Positions 18,280-26,845 of a stretch of 64,000 nucleotides of DNA are shown piece after piece. The translations under genes and the position numbers were made by a program. Each line of letters starts with the position of its first letter. Position 1 is the first letter of the stretch. The notes under the pieces were generated by a model that had not been told where the DNA came from, searched no databases, and saw nothing but the letters and a program-made list of their open reading frames with translations. The stretch is from Corynebacterium pacaense (GTDB taxonomy: Bacteria; Actinomycetota; Actinomycetes; Mycobacteriales; Mycobacteriaceae), in contig NZ_LT821239.1 of assembly GCF_900169525.1 (NCBI RefSeq), positions 1,262,708-1,326,707 of the forward strand, in the 5' to 3' direction.

Positions 18280-19563
18280 ATGCAATTATCTCATACTCCC
18301 GCTGCGGTGTCATCATCATTCGATGACCCGAATCTCGTGGCATCCGCTGGTCTGGTTCCGGTCATGCGGCTAGCCGATGAGGCCGGTCTGTCCACCCTGG
18401 CCCAGGACCGGTTGAGCGTGCCCACCGACAAGGGCGCCAACGCCGGGGCAAAGATCGCCACACTTGTCGCCGGGATGCTCGCCGGCGCTGATTCCATCGA
18501 CGATATGGAACTGTTACGCCACGGCGCGATGAGCACACTATTCGACCGGATATATGCGCCGTCGACCCTGGGTTCCTTCCTCCGGTCGTTCACCTTCGGG
18601 CATGTCCGCCAACTCGATGCGGTCGCTTCCCGATTCCTGGCCAACCTCGCCGGGCAAGCACCGGCCCTCATGCCTACTACCAGCAGCAATGATTATGCCT
18701 TCGTCGATGTCGACGACACGATCATCGAAGTCCACGGACACCACAAGCAAGGCTCCGGCTTTGGGTACTCCGGGGTACGAGGACTCAATGCCCTGGTGTC
18801 CACGGTCACCACGAAGGATTGTGCTCCGGTGGTCGTGGCCCAGCGTCTGCGCCGTGGTTCGTGCGGATCACCCCGCGGGGCCGGGCGTCTGATCGCCGAT
18901 GCGATCGCTACCACCCGACGCCTGCCGGGAATGCAGCAACAGAAAATCCTGGTCCGGGCGGACTCGGCATATTACGGGCATCCGAGTATCAGTGCGGCGC
19001 TGAAGGCGGGGGCTGATGTGTCGGTCACCGCCCGGATGACCGCCCCGGTCCAACGCGCCATCGCCACGATTCCCGACAACCGGTGGCAGACCATCCAGTA
19101 CCCTAACGCGATCTTCGACGAAGACACCAGGCGTTGGATTTCGGTGGCGGAGGTCGCTGAAGTACCGTTCACCGCGTTCGCCTCGCAGAAGGAGCCCCAG
19201 CAGGTCCCTGGTCGCCTGGTGGTGCGCCGGATCCCGGAGCTGAACAAAAAGGACGTTGATGAGCCGGGGTTGTTTGATCTGCACCGGTTCCACGCGGTGT
19301 TCACCACCAGTGCCCTAGATACCGTTACAGCCGATAAGACCCACCGCCAGCATGCGGTCATTGAGCAGGTCAACGCCGATCTGAAGAACAGCGCTCTGGC
19401 GCATATGCCGTCCGGGAAGTTCACCGCAAATGCGGCGTGGCTGGTGTTGGCGGTGATGGCATTCAACCTCACCCGCACCGTTGGTGTCGTCGCCGGCGCC
19501 GGGCTGGCCAAGGCGACCACGGCAACGATCCGACGAAGGTTTGTCAAGCCCCGGGTTTTGTAG
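18280..19563 (+). pseudogene. IS1380 transposase, N-terminal part (truncated by IS3)
   Basis: Residues 1 to about 420 are IS1380 transposase, with the characteristic DVDDTIIEVHGHHKQGSGFGYSG catalytic region (first aspartates, near residues 145-165). The last six codons (ending VKPRVL) and the stop codon come from the inserted IS3 left end. Joining 18280-19541 with 20856-20991 gives 1398 bases, a clean 465-residue frame. The truncated protein lacks the C-terminal region and is probably inactive. Confidence 0.92.
19539..19541 (+). repeat. Target site duplication, left copy (GTT)
   Basis: GTT directly precedes the IS3 left end and is repeated at 20853-20855. A 3-bp duplication is normal for IS3-family insertion. 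Confidence 0.85.
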
Positions 19564-19582
19564 AGGGTGATTTACTTGTCGA

Positions 19583-20521
19583 TCAGGCCGCGTAGGCCTG
19601 ATACTTCTGCCATTCCTGGTGAACTTCCTTCGGCGGGCGATGAGCCAGTGCGGAGTGCAACCGGCGGTTGTTGTACCACCCGATCCACTTCGAGGTCGCC
19701 ACGATCACATCGGTCAGCGCCGGCCACGTCCTGCGGTCGATCAGCTCGGCCTTGAACATCGAATTCAACGCCTCGGCCATCGCGTTGTCATAGGAGTCGC
19801 CGCGGGATCCGACCGAGGCCACGACCTTCGACTCCGCCAATGACTCGCCGTAGGTAATAGAGCGGTATTGCACTCCACGGTCGCTGTGGTGGATCAGCCC
19901 AGAGACGTCCTCACCAGCGCGAAGACGAGCCGACAGGGCCATATCCAAGGCATCGCGGGCCAACGAGACCCGCATGTGGTTCGTCACTTGCCAACCGATG
20001 ATCTCACGGGTGTAGGCGTCCAACACAAACGCCGCATACACCCACCCGGCCCGGGTGGGGATATAGGTGATATCGGCGACCCACAGCATATTCGGCGCGG
20101 TCACGGCGAAGTTGCGCTCCACCAGGTCGACAGGACACTCGCCGGCGTCGGCGCTGCGAGTTGACGGTCTTTTCTTCCGCCGCCGGATCCCCTTCAGCCC
20201 GTCGGTCGCCATGAGACGCTCGACGGTGCAGCGGGCGACGTGACCGAAGGTGGCCTCGCGGTTGATCTCCGCCCACAGCTTCCGGGCGCCGTAACATGAG
20301 TAGTTGTCTTCGAAGATCCGGCGCAGTGCCCGGGTGATCTGCTTGTCCCGGATGGACCGGGCTGATTCAGGCCGTGATTTGTGGGCGTAATACGTGCTCA
20401 GGGCTATCTTCGCGCTGGTGGTGGCCAGGACGCGGATGATGGGCTCGACCCCGAACTGAGCACGGTTGTCGTCGATGAAGGTGACGATTACTTGTGTGGG
20501 CGGTCGAGCTCCGCCGCGAAA
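19583..20521 (-). CDS. IS3 transposase OrfB (produced by -1 frameshift from orfA)
   Basis: 313 codons open from the slip site to the stop. It has the DDE integrase fold: aspartate in VADITYIPT, aspartate in LIHHSDRGVQYRS, and glutamate in AEALNSMFKAELI, in correct order and spacing. An N-terminal region (FGVEPI... and the HTH_21-like ARKLWAEINRE) precedes it. The -1 shift probably occurs at GCTTTTTTCGC near 20519-20524 (a T-TTT-TTC slip), in frame with orfA upstream. The frame is -1 relative to orfA by position. A shorter start at 20212 would lack the N-terminal third. Confidence 0.9.
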   Translation of the reverse strand, partial: FRGGARPPTQVIVTFIDDNRAQFGVEPIIRVLATTSAKIALSTYYAHKSRPESARSIRDKQITRALRRIFEDNYSCYGARKLWAEINREATFGHVARCTVERLMATDGLKGIRRRKKRPSTRSADAGECPVDLVERNFAVTAPNMLWVADITYIPTRAGWVYAAFVLDAYTREIIGWQVTNHMRVSLARDALDMALSARLRAGEDVSGLIHHSDRGVQYRSITYGESLAESKVVASVGSRGDSYDNAMAEALNSMFKAELIDRRTWPALTDVIVATSKWIGWYNNRRLHSALAHRPPKEVHQEWQKYQAYAA

Positions 20522-20799
20522 AAAGCCGAGGCTTTCTTGAGGATCTCGTTGGCGCGTTTGGCTTCGGCGAGCTCGGCCCGCAGCCTGCGGTTTTCTGTTT
20601 CCAGGTCCATCGATTCGGCCGGTGTGTCGGTTCCGGATTGCTTGTGGGTGCGGACCCAGACGCGCAGGGTTTCCTTGCTCACGCCGAGTTCGTCGGCGAT
20701 GCGGGTGACCGCGCCCCGGGCGGTGACGGGATCAGCTTGAGCGTGGAGCACGAGTTCTACAGCGCGCTGCTTGAGCTCGACAGTGTATTTGGTGGGCAT
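20488..20799 (-). CDS. IS3 OrfA, helix-turn-helix DNA-binding protein
   Basis: 103 residues. Residues about 10-55 form a transposase_8 type helix-turn-helix (ELKQRAVELVL ... ADELGVSKETLRVWVR) and residues 65-95 a leucine zipper (LETENRRLRAELAEAKRANEILKKA). OrfA binds the element ends and can be an inhibitor, while the OrfAB fusion made by frameshift is the transposase. Confidence 0.9.
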   Translation of the reverse strand: MPTKYTVELKQRAVELVLHAQADPVTARGAVTRIADELGVSKETLRVWVRTHKQSGTDTPAESMDLETENRRLRAELAEAKRANEILKKASAFFAAELDRPHK

Positions 20800-20852
20800 G
20801 TAAGGGTTTCCTTTTCCAATTTCCTACCCTCCATTAAACCCGGGGCGAACCA

Positions 20853-20855
20853 GTT
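20853..20855 (+). repeat. Target site duplication, right copy (GTT)
   Basis: GTT immediately after the IS3 right end, matching 19539-19541. Confidence 0.85.
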
Positions 20856-20991
20856 AGTAACCGTTCCGGCCCGCACTGCCCGTAGTGCACGACGGCTGGT
20901 TCTGCACCTGCCCGAGCAGTGGAAGTGGCAACCGCAGTGGACTCGACTGTTCTGCCATACCCATTCACCACCACCAGCAGCAGCAGTCTGA
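20856..20991 (+). pseudogene. IS1380 transposase, C-terminal part
   Basis: Begins with AGTAACC and reads on from codon AGG-TT to give RLVTVPARTARSARRLVLHL and a Trp-rich tail ending PPPAAAV, the usual C-terminus of IS1380 transposases. It continues the reading frame of 18280-19541 exactly when the IS3 element and one GTT copy are removed. Confidence 0.9.
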
Positions 20992-21228
20992 CCACCCAGC
21001 CGATGTATCGGCTACCGAGATGACAACAATTCGTGGAACAACCAGATGACCGTGATCTGGGGGTCACCCCTGCTTCAAAGTTCCGAGGACGCCTGCAGTG
21101 AAAATCAGCTCACCACCGAAAGCCGATCGGTGGATTGAGGCTAAGTGGTTTACAGGCGGTGATGGCGAACGTACGCTCGGGTCTAGTTCACCGGAAGCAG
21201 TACGTATCAGGGATAGGATTGACAAACA

Positions 21229-21663
21229 ATGGCCATCAAACTCACCATCGATCTTTCAGATGCCACATTCGCAGAGGTGGCGGCGGTTATCGGATACGCC
21301 CACCAGCTCGGCGTCGACCCGGATGAGAAACTCAACTTCGAGGGTTCGGTCCTCAGCATTGAATTCGACGGCGACCTTCAACCCGACGACGTGTTCGGTG
21401 GGCTCGACGAGGCGGAGGACGCCGACCCCGAGGACGGCCCCCTCTATGTTGATGACATCGTCGACGCGGACGAGGACACCCGGTACCGGCGCCGTCCCCG
21501 TCCGCAGCGTGACCCCGCGGCGGACCTGATCAACGAGGTCGGCGATGCCGTCAAGAACATCGTTGACGGCTTCATTCTCGGCGCCGAGCGTCCGGATGGA
21601 AGGGGCCACCGTGGTCGGGGTTATGGAAACTTCGGTCCCTTCGGACCCGGTCGACACTTCTGA
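21229..21663 (+). CDS. Conserved hypothetical protein
   Basis: 144 residues. It begins with a hydrophobic/acidic beta-alpha stretch (MAIKLTIDLSDATFAEVAA) and has a very acidic middle (DEAEDADPEDGPLYVDDIVDADED) followed by a short Arg-rich block and a Gly/Phe/Arg tail. No membrane segment or signal. An AGGA precedes the ATG. I recognise no family; the charge pattern would suit a small soluble scaffold, but that is a guess. It lies just after the IS1380 right end, so the gene may have lost its original upstream promoter, although TAGGAT near 21214 could serve as one. Confidence 0.75.
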   Translation: MAIKLTIDLSDATFAEVAAVIGYAHQLGVDPDEKLNFEGSVLSIEFDGDLQPDDVFGGLDEAEDADPEDGPLYVDDIVDADEDTRYRRRPRPQRDPAADLINEVGDAVKNIVDGFILGAERPDGRGHRGRGYGNFGPFGPGRHF

Positions 21664-21693
21664 TCACACCGGCCCCGGCCCCGCCCGTGATCG

Positions 21694-22983
21694 CTACACC
21701 ACGCGGGGCCGGGGTCGCTGGTGCCTGGAGACGATGAGCAGACAGATCGCGTACCCGATAATCCCGAGCAACCACACGACGAGCACGGCGAGCCAGGCGT
21801 ATCGGAAATCCGCCCACGCATAGGCCTGCCCGTGGGAATGGCGATCGAGCAGGAGCCCGAGGAGCTGCGTCGATAGCATCGCCGCGGAGAACCCGCCCAT
21901 GTTGGCAAAGCCGGTTCCGGTGGCATTGAGTGAGCGGTCTACCCGTTCGCGCACGGTGTCGAAGCCGAAGTTCGCCGCCGGCACGATCATCCCGGCGAAG
22001 AAGGAGACCACCGCCGCGGCGAGGAAAGCATTGCCGTGCGGTGTCGCAGGAAAGAACAGATAGGTCCACAGCAGGGCCTGGAGGACCGCGGTCCCCAGTG
22101 CGAAGGCGTCACGCCTTCTGCCCAGACGCGCGGAGGTGATCCCGGCGAAGGGGCCACCGATGACATTGCCGATGGTGGACAGCGTGAGCACCATGCCCAC
22201 CTGGGCGGTACTCAGCCCGAGGCCCAGCGTCATCATGGGCATGCCCCACAGGAGTTGGAAGACAACCAGGGGGAACATGTTGGTCCAGTGCGTGAACAGC
22301 CCCTGCCAGCAGTAGGGGCTGGTGACAACCAGCCTCAGGTTGTCCAGAATCCTGCCCCCGCTTATCGACGCCCCCACCGCTGCCACCTGCGGTTCCCGCA
22401 CGGGTGTGTCGCGGACAACCAGCGCGCCGGCCAGCGCGACCAGGGCGCCGGCGGCGCCGAGACTGACGAAGGCCGTGGTCCAGCCGCTGGCGCCGAGGAG
22501 CGCGAGAAAGGGAACCGCGGAAAGAAACTGACCCACCTGTCCGATGGCACCGGTTAACTGTGTGAACACCGGAGTCCGGCGGATGGGGAACCAGGAGGGC
22601 AGCAGTCGCATGACGGAGAGGAACGCCGTGGCGTCGCCACAACCGATCAGCACGCGTGCGCCGATGGCGATCCCGTAGCTGCTGGTGACCCCGAGCAGAA
22701 TCTGGCCGGCCGCCATCACAAGGGCGCCGGCGACAAGCAGCCTGCGTGGTCCGAACCGGTCCACCAGTATTCCGGTGGGGATCTGGGCGAGTGCGTAGAC
22801 ACCGAGCTGGACGGAGGTGAACACCGCGACGCGGGAGGCGTCGATACCGAATCTTTCTATGGCGTCCACACCCGCGACGCCGAAGGAGGTGCGCCCGGTG
22901 ATCGCCATGACGTAGATCAGTACCGCCGACAGCCAGACGATGAGTGCTCGACGCGAAATCCGATCAGAGGCCATAGAAGACAT
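21694..22983 (-). CDS. Major facilitator superfamily transporter
   Basis: 429 residues with about 12 hydrophobic segments. The loop 2-3 motif of the family appears as GILVDRFGPRRLLVAG (about residues 72-87), and SVMRLLPSWFP and PVFTQLTGAIGQVG occupy TM4-5. It fits drug/metabolite or sugar acid importers of the MFS, but no substrate can be named from sequence alone. Start: MSSMASD at 22983 has AGGG about 6 bases upstream. It converges with the hypothetical gene at 21229-21663 and is followed upstream by a small membrane protein on the same strand. Confidence 0.85.
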   Translation of the reverse strand: MSSMASDRISRRALIVWLSAVLIYVMAITGRTSFGVAGVDAIERFGIDASRVAVFTSVQLGVYALAQIPTGILVDRFGPRRLLVAGALVMAAGQILLGVTSSYGIAIGARVLIGCGDATAFLSVMRLLPSWFPIRRTPVFTQLTGAIGQVGQFLSAVPFLALLGASGWTTAFVSLGAAGALVALAGALVVRDTPVREPQVAAVGASISGGRILDNLRLVVTSPYCWQGLFTHWTNMFPLVVFQLLWGMPMMTLGLGLSTAQVGMVLTLSTIGNVIGGPFAGITSARLGRRRDAFALGTAVLQALLWTYLFFPATPHGNAFLAAAVVSFFAGMIVPAANFGFDTVRERVDRSLNATGTGFANMGGFSAAMLSTQLLGLLLDRHSHGQAYAWADFRYAWLAVLVVWLLGIIGYAICLLIVSRHQRPRPRVV

Positions 22984-23116
22984 TCATTCCCTGCAACGAT
23001 TAAACCCACGGGGCCAGGCGGACGCCTGCGATGGATTTGTACATACTACCTATGTTGCGGGATCCGCACGCCATCAGGCGGTCGGACGTGGCGCTCGGGA
23101 TGGTGGGGGAGGGGCG

Positions 23117-23290
23117 CTACTGGTAGATCCCGAAGGGGTCGAACTGCTGGATCAAGGGGTAGATGTAGGGTCCGAGAAAGACGAGAGCCACGACAAGGGC
23201 GGTACAGCCGATGAGGACGTAGAGGTTGTGTTTGGACACGGGGGCCGGTTCAAGGGAGAAGTCCTTTTCCGGGGCCGGGGGGTTTTGCAT
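23117..23290 (-). CDS. Small single-span membrane protein
   Basis: 57 residues: a 20-residue polar, acidic N-terminus, then one hydrophobic span (LYVLIGCTALVVALVFLGPY) and a short C-terminal tail. I chose the ATG at 23290 because AGGA lies 8 bases upstream; an ATG at 23299 would overlap it. No known function; small proteins of this type often partner a larger membrane complex. It lies between thrC (divergent) and the MFS gene. Confidence 0.7.
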   Translation of the reverse strand: MQNPPAPEKDFSLEPAPVSKHNLYVLIGCTALVVALVFLGPYIYPLIQQFDPFGIYQ

Positions 23291-23402
23291 GGCGCACATC
23301 CTAAATCATCGCGGGGAGTGATCAGGAACACTCTATTGGAAGGGGGCTGGGTTGTCACGGGAATGGGTGTGGTGCGGGGGAGTGCCGGTGGGTGTGGTCG
23401 GC

Positions 23403-23408
23403 TACCCT
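23403..23408 (+). promoter_or_regulatory. -10-like hexamer of thrC, leaderless spacing
   Basis: TACCCT ends 7 nt before the thrC GTG; there is no Shine-Dalgarno sequence. Confidence 0.45.
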
Positions 23409-23415
23409 GTTAACC

Positions 23416-24861
23416 GTGGACTATATTTCGACGCGCGACTCCAACCGCACCCCGGCTCGTTTCAGTGACATTCTGCTCGGCGGACTCGCCCCCGACGGTG
23501 GCCTGTACCTGCCGGCGGAGTATCCGCAGATTGATGATGACACCCTGAACCGCTGGCGTGGTGTGCTCGCCGGGGACGGGTACGCAGCCCTGGCGGCGGA
23601 GGTGATCTCCCTGTTCATTGATGATATCCCGGTGGCCGATATCAGGGCGATCACCGCACGCGCCTACACCTACCCGAAGTTTTCCAGCAAGGAGATCGTC
23701 CCCGTCACCGAACTAGATGACGGTCTGTGGATCGGGCATCTCTCCCAGGGGCCGACGGCGGCGTTCAAGGATATGGCGATGCAGCTTCTCGGTGAGCTCT
23801 TCGAATACGAACTCGGGCGCCGCGGCGAGACCATCAATATTCTCGGCGCCACCTCCGGCGACACCGGTTCCTCGGCGGAGTATGCGATGCGCGGAAGGGA
23901 GGGGATCCGTGTGTTCATGCTGACCCCCGCCGGGCGTATGACCCCCTTCCAGCAGGCGCAGATGTTCGGACTCGACGATCCCAACATTTTCAACATCGCA
24001 CTCGATGGTGTCTTCGATGACTGCCAGGATGTGGTCAAGGCGGTGTCAGCGGATGCCGGGTTCAAGGCCGAATACCGCATCGGCGCGGTCAACTCGATCA
24101 ACTGGGCCCGACTGATGGCGCAGGTGGTCTATTATGTCTCCTCCTGGCTGCGGATTACCGAGAACAACGGGCAGAAGGTCAGCTTCTCGGTTCCCACCGG
24201 AAACTTCGGTGACATCTGCGCCGGGCATATCGCCCGCCAAATGGGGCTGCCCATCGACCGGCTGATTGTGGCCACCAATGAAAATGATGTCCTGGACGAG
24301 TTCTTCCGTACCGGCGACTACCGGGTCCGCAGCTCGGCGGACACCTTCGAGACATCGAGCCCGTCGATGGACATTTCGCGTGCCTCGAATTTCGAGCGCT
24401 TCATCTTCGATCTGCTCGGACGCGATGCCACACGTGTGGCCGACCTCTTCGGAACACAGGTGAAGCAGGGCGGTTTCTCCCTCGCCCGGGACCCCGCATT
24501 TTCGCAGGCGGAGACCACATACGGCTTCGCCTCGGGGCGCTCCAGTCACGCCAACCGGGTGGAGACGATCCGAGACGTGTCCGATCGCCTGGGGATTCTG
24601 CTCGATCCGCACACCGCGGACGGCGTGCACGTCGCCAGGCAGTGGCGTGACCGAATCTCCACGCCGATCATCTGCCTGGAAACGGCGCTTCCGGTGAAAT
24701 TCGCGGACACGATCGTTGAGGCAACCGGAGCGGAGCCACCGATGCCGGAACGTTTCGCTGCGGTCATGGAGGCCGAACGTCATGTCAGCGAGCTGCCCAA
24801 TGACGTTGAAGCGGTGAAAACCTTCATCGTCGAATCCATCACCGCCGGAAACGGCAGCTAA
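23416..24861 (+). CDS. thrC: Threonine synthase
   Basis: 481 residues, matching C. glutamicum ThrC closely by memory (N-terminus VDYISTRDSNRTPARFSD). PLP-lysine motif GPTAAFKDMAMQLLG and the glycine-rich phosphate loop ATSGDTGSSAEYA are present. It converts O-phosphohomoserine to threonine. Start is GTG 23416; the longer frame at 23392 is not conserved. thrC stands apart from hom-thrB, as in C. glutamicum. No Shine-Dalgarno sequence; TACCCT lies 7 nt upstream, so the message is probably leaderless. Confidence 0.97.
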   Translation: MDYISTRDSNRTPARFSDILLGGLAPDGGLYLPAEYPQIDDDTLNRWRGVLAGDGYAALAAEVISLFIDDIPVADIRAITARAYTYPKFSSKEIVPVTELDDGLWIGHLSQGPTAAFKDMAMQLLGELFEYELGRRGETINILGATSGDTGSSAEYAMRGREGIRVFMLTPAGRMTPFQQAQMFGLDDPNIFNIALDGVFDDCQDVVKAVSADAGFKAEYRIGAVNSINWARLMAQVVYYVSSWLRITENNGQKVSFSVPTGNFGDICAGHIARQMGLPIDRLIVATNENDVLDEFFRTGDYRVRSSADTFETSSPSMDISRASNFERFIFDLLGRDATRVADLFGTQVKQGGFSLARDPAFSQAETTYGFASGRSSHANRVETIRDVSDRLGILLDPHTADGVHVARQWRDRISTPIICLETALPVKFADTIVEATGAEPPMPERFAAVMEAERHVSELPNDVEAVKTFIVESITAGNGS

Positions 24862-25028
24862 TCGACGACCGCGGTGGTATCTACCTCAACCGAGGCCGCG
24901 AAGGTGTGCGCGGGCCGGGACCCCATGACGTGCTCGTCCGCCTTCCTGCGTCCGTCGACAAGCGTGTAGTTGGCATCGATGGACGTGCGTTGGAGACATG
25001 GTTTCCGGCGCGCCTGGCCGATGAACAT
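24858..25028 (-). CDS. Possible small protein, 56 residues
   Basis: A short open frame antisense to the thrC 3' end, MFIGQARRKPCLQRT then DANYTLVDGRRKADEHVMGS and an acidic tail. Its codon third positions are mostly G/C, like real genes here, and it fills a gap with nothing else in it, but it has no recognised family and no clear ribosome site. Its stop overlaps the thrC stop region by a few bases. It may be a fragment of a lost gene. Confidence 0.25.
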   Translation of the reverse strand: MFIGQARRKPCLQRTSIDANYTLVDGRRKADEHVMGSRPAHTFAASVEVDTTAVVD

Positions 25029-25123
25029 GGATGATCACCGGGCATGACCGCCGCCACGGCCGCCAAACTGCGGGGGTGTAGTGTGGACCGCGCAGTCGAG
25101 CCACAGGACAGGGGAGTATAGGT

Positions 25124-25657
25124 ATGTCGACACCGGAGTTCATTGTCAACCTGCGCGCGCGTATCGGAAACGAGGAGTTGTGGCTCCCCGGCGTCACGGC
25201 CGTGGTGATCAGGGATGTCCCACCGGGATCGCCCTTCCATGTCGTGCCCGATGTCCTGCTGGTCAGGCGGGTGGACACGGGGGAGTGGACACCCCCCACC
25301 GGCATCTGCGATCCCGGTGAGCAGCCCGATGCGGGCGCCGTGCGGGAGGTGCTCGAGGAGACCGGACTTCACGTGTCGGCGGAGGCGCTGCTCGGCGTCG
25401 GGGCCGTCGGTCCGGTCATCTATCCCAACGGGGACCGGTGCCGCTTCATGGACACCGCGATGCGATGCGTGGTGGTGGGCGAGAGCGACGCACCCTTCCC
25501 CGCGGACGGGGAGAATACCGAGGTGGGGTGGTTCCCCATCTCCCATATGCCGGTCAGCAACCAACGCTTCCGCATGGTCATCGCCGATGCGGTCGCCCAG
25601 TTGAAGCATCCGCAGGGTTTCGCCCCGCGGATGGGCTTTGAAAAGAGGCGTCGTTAG
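25124..25657 (+). CDS. NUDIX hydrolase
   Basis: 177 residues. The NUDIX box is GEQPDAGAVREVLEETGL (about residues 65-82), with REVLEE carrying the metal-binding glutamates. Such enzymes cleave nucleoside diphosphates linked to another group; the substrate cannot be told. N-terminus MSTPEFIVNLRARIG is followed by a beta strand reading LWLPGVTAVVIRD. The ATG is preceded by GGGGAG 9 bases upstream. Its last 4 bases overlap the end of the convergent PRC-barrel gene. Confidence 0.9.
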   Translation: MSTPEFIVNLRARIGNEELWLPGVTAVVIRDVPPGSPFHVVPDVLLVRRVDTGEWTPPTGICDPGEQPDAGAVREVLEETGLHVSAEALLGVGAVGPVIYPNGDRCRFMDTAMRCVVVGESDAPFPADGENTEVGWFPISHMPVSNQRFRMVIADAVAQLKHPQGFAPRMGFEKRRR

Positions 25658-26172
25658 GGATCGAGCCTCTCGATGACCTCGGTCTCCTCGATCACGTAGC
25701 GACGCGAAATAATGCGATCGCCACGGTCGAAATCGCCGGGAGCCTTACCCTCGACCTGGGATTCCTCGCCGACGGTGGTGTCCGGATCCGATATCTGGGC
25801 ACCGGGCGCGGCGTCCGCGGTCGCCCATGATGAGCGGTAGTCCGGGGTTTCCGTCAGCTGATAGTGCCCGTGAATCGTTTCCTGCTGCTCCCGGTTCAGT
25901 CCGGCGGCGTTGTCGATATCGGGGGCGTCCCGGATGGCGTCTTTGGAGAAGCCGAGGTTGAGGGTGGTTCCCTCCAGTGACGCTCCCCTTAGCGGAACGA
26001 GGCTCGCGGAGAGGCCGAAGAGGCCGTGACTGACTTCCGCGAAGGTGGGGGTTCCGGTTTGGTCGTCGAGGTAGATTTCGCTGATGGAACCCAGTTTCTC
26101 GCCGGAGCTGTCATATGCGGTGGCGTTGAAGATCGCGCGGATGTCTTCCTGGTTGGTGACTGGTTCGGTCAT
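25654..26172 (-). CDS. PRC-barrel domain protein
   Basis: 172 residues. The N-terminal half (about 8-90) has the PRC-barrel strand pattern: AYDSSGEKLGSISEIYLDD, TPTFAEVSHGLFG and SLVPLRGASLEGTTLNLGF. The C-terminal half is polar, low in hydrophobics, and ends with ISRRYVIEETEVIERLDP. PRC-barrels occur in RNA-processing and photosynthesis-related proteins; small actinobacterial versions have no known role but are often stress-linked. It converges on the NUDIX gene. Confidence 0.85.
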   Translation of the reverse strand: MTEPVTNQEDIRAIFNATAYDSSGEKLGSISEIYLDDQTGTPTFAEVSHGLFGLSASLVPLRGASLEGTTLNLGFSKDAIRDAPDIDNAAGLNREQQETIHGHYQLTETPDYRSSWATADAAPGAQISDPDTTVGEESQVEGKAPGDFDRGDRIISRRYVIEETEVIERLDP

Positions 26173-26651
26173 GATTCAACTCGATCCTTGTGTGTGGGGG
26201 ATATGTGCTTCCGACCCTAGTTCAGGGAGATGGTTCCGGAAGCTCGGTGACCGTTGCCCGAGTACATGGACGGGGGTGGTCCTGCGGTCGGTTCCTCAAT
26301 GGAGCCAGCCCCTGTTCAGGTGATTCCGGCAAAGCGACGGGGTGGAGACACGGACCGGTGGGGGTGCATGAATCAAACTCGGGTTGGGACGGGCGGTGGT
26401 CGCCCCGCTGGTCGCTGTGGGGTAGCTCCCACCCGAGCAGTACCCCCGTTATGTTTGGGAGCGGAACCTGTGGCACTGAAGCAAACATGAGCCTTTCCTC
26501 GTATTTCACCTGTTCGGGGGTGGTTTCGGGGGATTTTGACTCCTCCGGCTTCACTTGCTTCCGACCGCAGCCTAGGATGAGTTATAACGCATTGAATAGA
26601 AAATGTGAACTGAACCACCTTGGTTTGGCTTGTTGTTGAGAGGAGTTCGTC
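26173..26651. other. Non-coding interval
   Basis: 479 bases with no credible gene: open frames here have no ribosome site or conserved feature and conflict with each other. The last part holds a possible promoter for the small downstream gene (TATAAC at 26583-26588). A GC-poor patch with ATTGAATAGAAAATG follows, then AGGAGTTCG just before the ATG. Confidence 0.7.
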
Positions 26652-26819
26652 ATGGGTCTGCGGGTTCGCGCTAATGAAATGAAGGTCTGGGAGACCTTCA
26701 CCCTGGAACGGCAGCTCGAAGTGATCATCAACGCCGACAAACTCCTCGCCTCCCGCGGCGAACCCGACGGCACCATCTGTGTCTCCGATGTCGTCGCCTC
26801 AGAACTGATTGGTATCTAG
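26652..26819 (+). CDS. Orphan small protein, 55 residues
   Basis: Starts ATG after GAGAGGAG, a near-perfect ribosome site 7 bases upstream. Sequence begins MGLRVRANEMKVWETFTLER and includes two possible short helices and a hydrophobic C-terminus, VVASELIGI. No family recognised. The strong ribosome site, promoter-like region upstream and a strong terminator 27 bases after the stop make it a real transcription unit. It may be a small regulator or an antitoxin-like protein, but nothing shows this. Confidence 0.6.
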   Translation: MGLRVRANEMKVWETFTLERQLEVIINADKLLASRGEPDGTICVSDVVASELIGI

Positions 26820-26845
26820 CACCGCTCATACGCCTGTACAACGGC

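Larger units (their letters stand above)
19542..20852 (-). mobile_element. Intact IS3-family insertion sequence
   Basis: A 1311-bp element bounded by TG...CA ends with imperfect inverted repeats of about 26 bp; left TGTCAAGCCCCGGGTTT and right (reverse strand) TGGTTCGCCCCGGGTTT share 19 of 26 positions. It carries orfA and orfB on the minus strand in the usual -1 relation and is flanked by GTT repeats. Nothing in it is broken, so it is probably still mobile. Confidence 0.93.
18142..21083 (+). mobile_element. IS1380-family element, interrupted by an IS3 element
   Basis: Inverted termini share GAACTTTG (18142-18149) and CAAAGTTC (21076-21083), with a looser match beyond. Removing the internal IS3 element and its 3-bp duplication leaves about 1628 bp, the usual IS1380 length. 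The transposase is split and the element should be immobile on its own. The exact outer ends and target duplication could not be fixed by eye. Confidence 0.8.

Noticed and set aside
20494..20991. 165-codon plus-strand frame as one gene
   Set aside because: First two thirds are antisense to IS3 orfA; only the last 45 codons are the IS1380 C-terminus.
21098..21529. 143-codon plus-strand frame
   Set aside because: Serine/arginine/threonine rich, overlaps the better-supported gene at 21229-21663 in another frame and crosses the IS1380 region.
24881..25609. 242-codon minus-strand frame
   Set aside because: Antisense to the NUDIX gene; the NUDIX box on the plus strand is complete.
26190..26639. 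149-codon frame
   Set aside because: Overlaps minus-strand frames; composition unlike local genes; no ribosome site or family.
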